This document shows positions 31,405-31,743 of a stretch of 31,743 bases of DNA, piece after piece (the first letter of the stretch is position 1; every line of letters starts with the position of its first letter). The DNA is from Promethearchaeota archaeon (lineage in GTDB: Archaea > Asgardarchaeota > Lokiarchaeia > Sigynarchaeales > SOKP01). The position numbers were made by a program, and so were the translations under genes. Location of the stretch: the NCBI GenBank assembly GCA_016839635.1, contig JAEOTV010000250.1, forward strand, positions 1 to 31,743, in the 5' to 3' direction. The notes beneath the pieces were generated by a model. It searched no databases. It saw only the letters and a program-made list of their open reading frames with translations, and was not told where the DNA came from.

Positions 31405-31743
31405 TTAATATTGAGATAAGAAATCCTCAACATCCTTCATAAAATTCATTGTTCCTCTCTCGATTTGCTTAGTTAATGCATCTAAATCCCGAAAATCAGG
31501 ATTGTCAACTAAAATATGTTCCACGATAGAATCAATCCCTTTTATACTCGATGGAACGCGATATTTGTCCCAACCTCTTTCCCTAACCAACTCCCAGTAT
31601 TCTTTCTGAACAGTTTTATTGTATCCTCCCAACCACACTTCAAACATGAATTCCTCGTGCAGAAATACAATCGCAATCTTCAATTTTCGATCTTTCAATA
31701 TCGGGGGATTGACAGCAAAATAAGTCATATCCATATATCCAAA
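31405..31743 (-). CDS. 3' part of a small protein of unknown function, cut by window edge
   Basis: The frame is open at the right edge (FGYMDMTYFAVNPP...), so ATG 31734 is probably internal and the N-terminus lies outside the window. The visible 112 residues include a strand LKIAIVFLHEEFMFEVWLGGYN, the helix QKEYWELVRERGWDKY and an acidic/helical tail ending DVEDFLSQY. From memory it resembles a small uncharacterised family (DUF7000-like) of bacteria and methanogens; that identification needs a search. There is no membrane segment. The 204-base gap to the 31200 gene (31201-31404) holds its promoter and nothing else I recognise. Confidence 0.6.
   Translation of the reverse strand, partial: FGYMDMTYFAVNPPILKDRKLKIAIVFLHEEFMFEVWLGGYNKTVQKEYWELVRERGWDKYRVPSSIKGIDSIVEHILVDNPDFRDLDALTKQIERGTMNFMKDVEDFLSQY

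Noticed and set aside
1..31743. tRNA, rRNA, CRISPR array, insertion sequence or prophage genes
   Set aside because: I looked for T-loop words, spaced direct repeats, transposase motifs and terminal inverted repeats in the gaps and found none.

Overview
The window is AT-rich archaeal DNA, and its gene content points to an Asgard archaeon (Promethearchaeati), most likely a Lokiarchaeia-type genome. The evidence is an archaeal TATA-binding protein, three Ras/Rab-like small GTPases, a profilin, a V4R/Bet3 (TRAPP-related) protein, several longin-like proteins, and archaeal household genes (deoxyhypusine synthase, agmatinase, an archaeal-type ArgRS). Lineage is inferred from content only; there is no rRNA here, and I found no tRNA or CRISPR array.

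Layout. Positions 1-428 hold the 5' part of the TBP gene (minus strand, cut by the window edge). 639-2710 is a minus-strand block: small GTPase, thioredoxin-fold protein and V4R protein in one tight run, followed by a second small GTPase behind its own promoter. 2857-5182 holds a CinA-type amidase, an M29 aminopeptidase and a standalone longin-like protein. 5192-8793 is a minus-strand household run: deoxyhypusine synthase overlapped ATGA-style by agmatinase, then arginyl-tRNA synthetase. 9072-11399 has a small unknown gene, a soluble reductive-dehalogenase-like corrinoid/Fe-S protein and a DUF998-like membrane protein. 11816-15424 holds a small GTPase with altered G3 and G4 motifs, a winged-helix protein and an acyl-CoA synthetase. 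15607-19902 encodes a large surface protein and two multi-pass membrane proteins, one with a zinc ribbon tail. 20113-22984 has a minimal ABC ATPase/permease pair, a profilin and an HDAC-fold deacetylase. 23088-28918 has a polytopic membrane protein with a longin-like C-terminus, a standalone longin-like protein, a WD40-TIR fusion and an RNase J-like MBL/beta-CASP protein 25 bp upstream of it. 29084-31743 holds two exported unknown proteins, a non-coding stretch with a possible small RNA, and the 3' end of a further gene.

How the genes may work together. The GTPase-thioredoxin-V4R run and the three longin-like proteins look like pieces of an Asgard GTPase-regulation system: Bet3/TRAPP, longin and roadblock folds are the regulators of Rab, Arf and MglA-type GTPases elsewhere. 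Agmatinase and deoxyhypusine synthase are consecutive steps of polyamine-dependent aIF5A modification. The RNase J-like/WD40-TIR pair is the best candidate for an undescribed sensing or immunity-type module.

Translation signals are informative. At least eleven genes have a GTGA-type Shine-Dalgarno core close to the start, matching the AUCAC part of the archaeal 16S 3' end. In four cases this core contains an in-frame GTG that would be miscalled as the start; I moved those starts to the downstream ATG. The archaeal-style T-tract terminators seen fit the gene ends.
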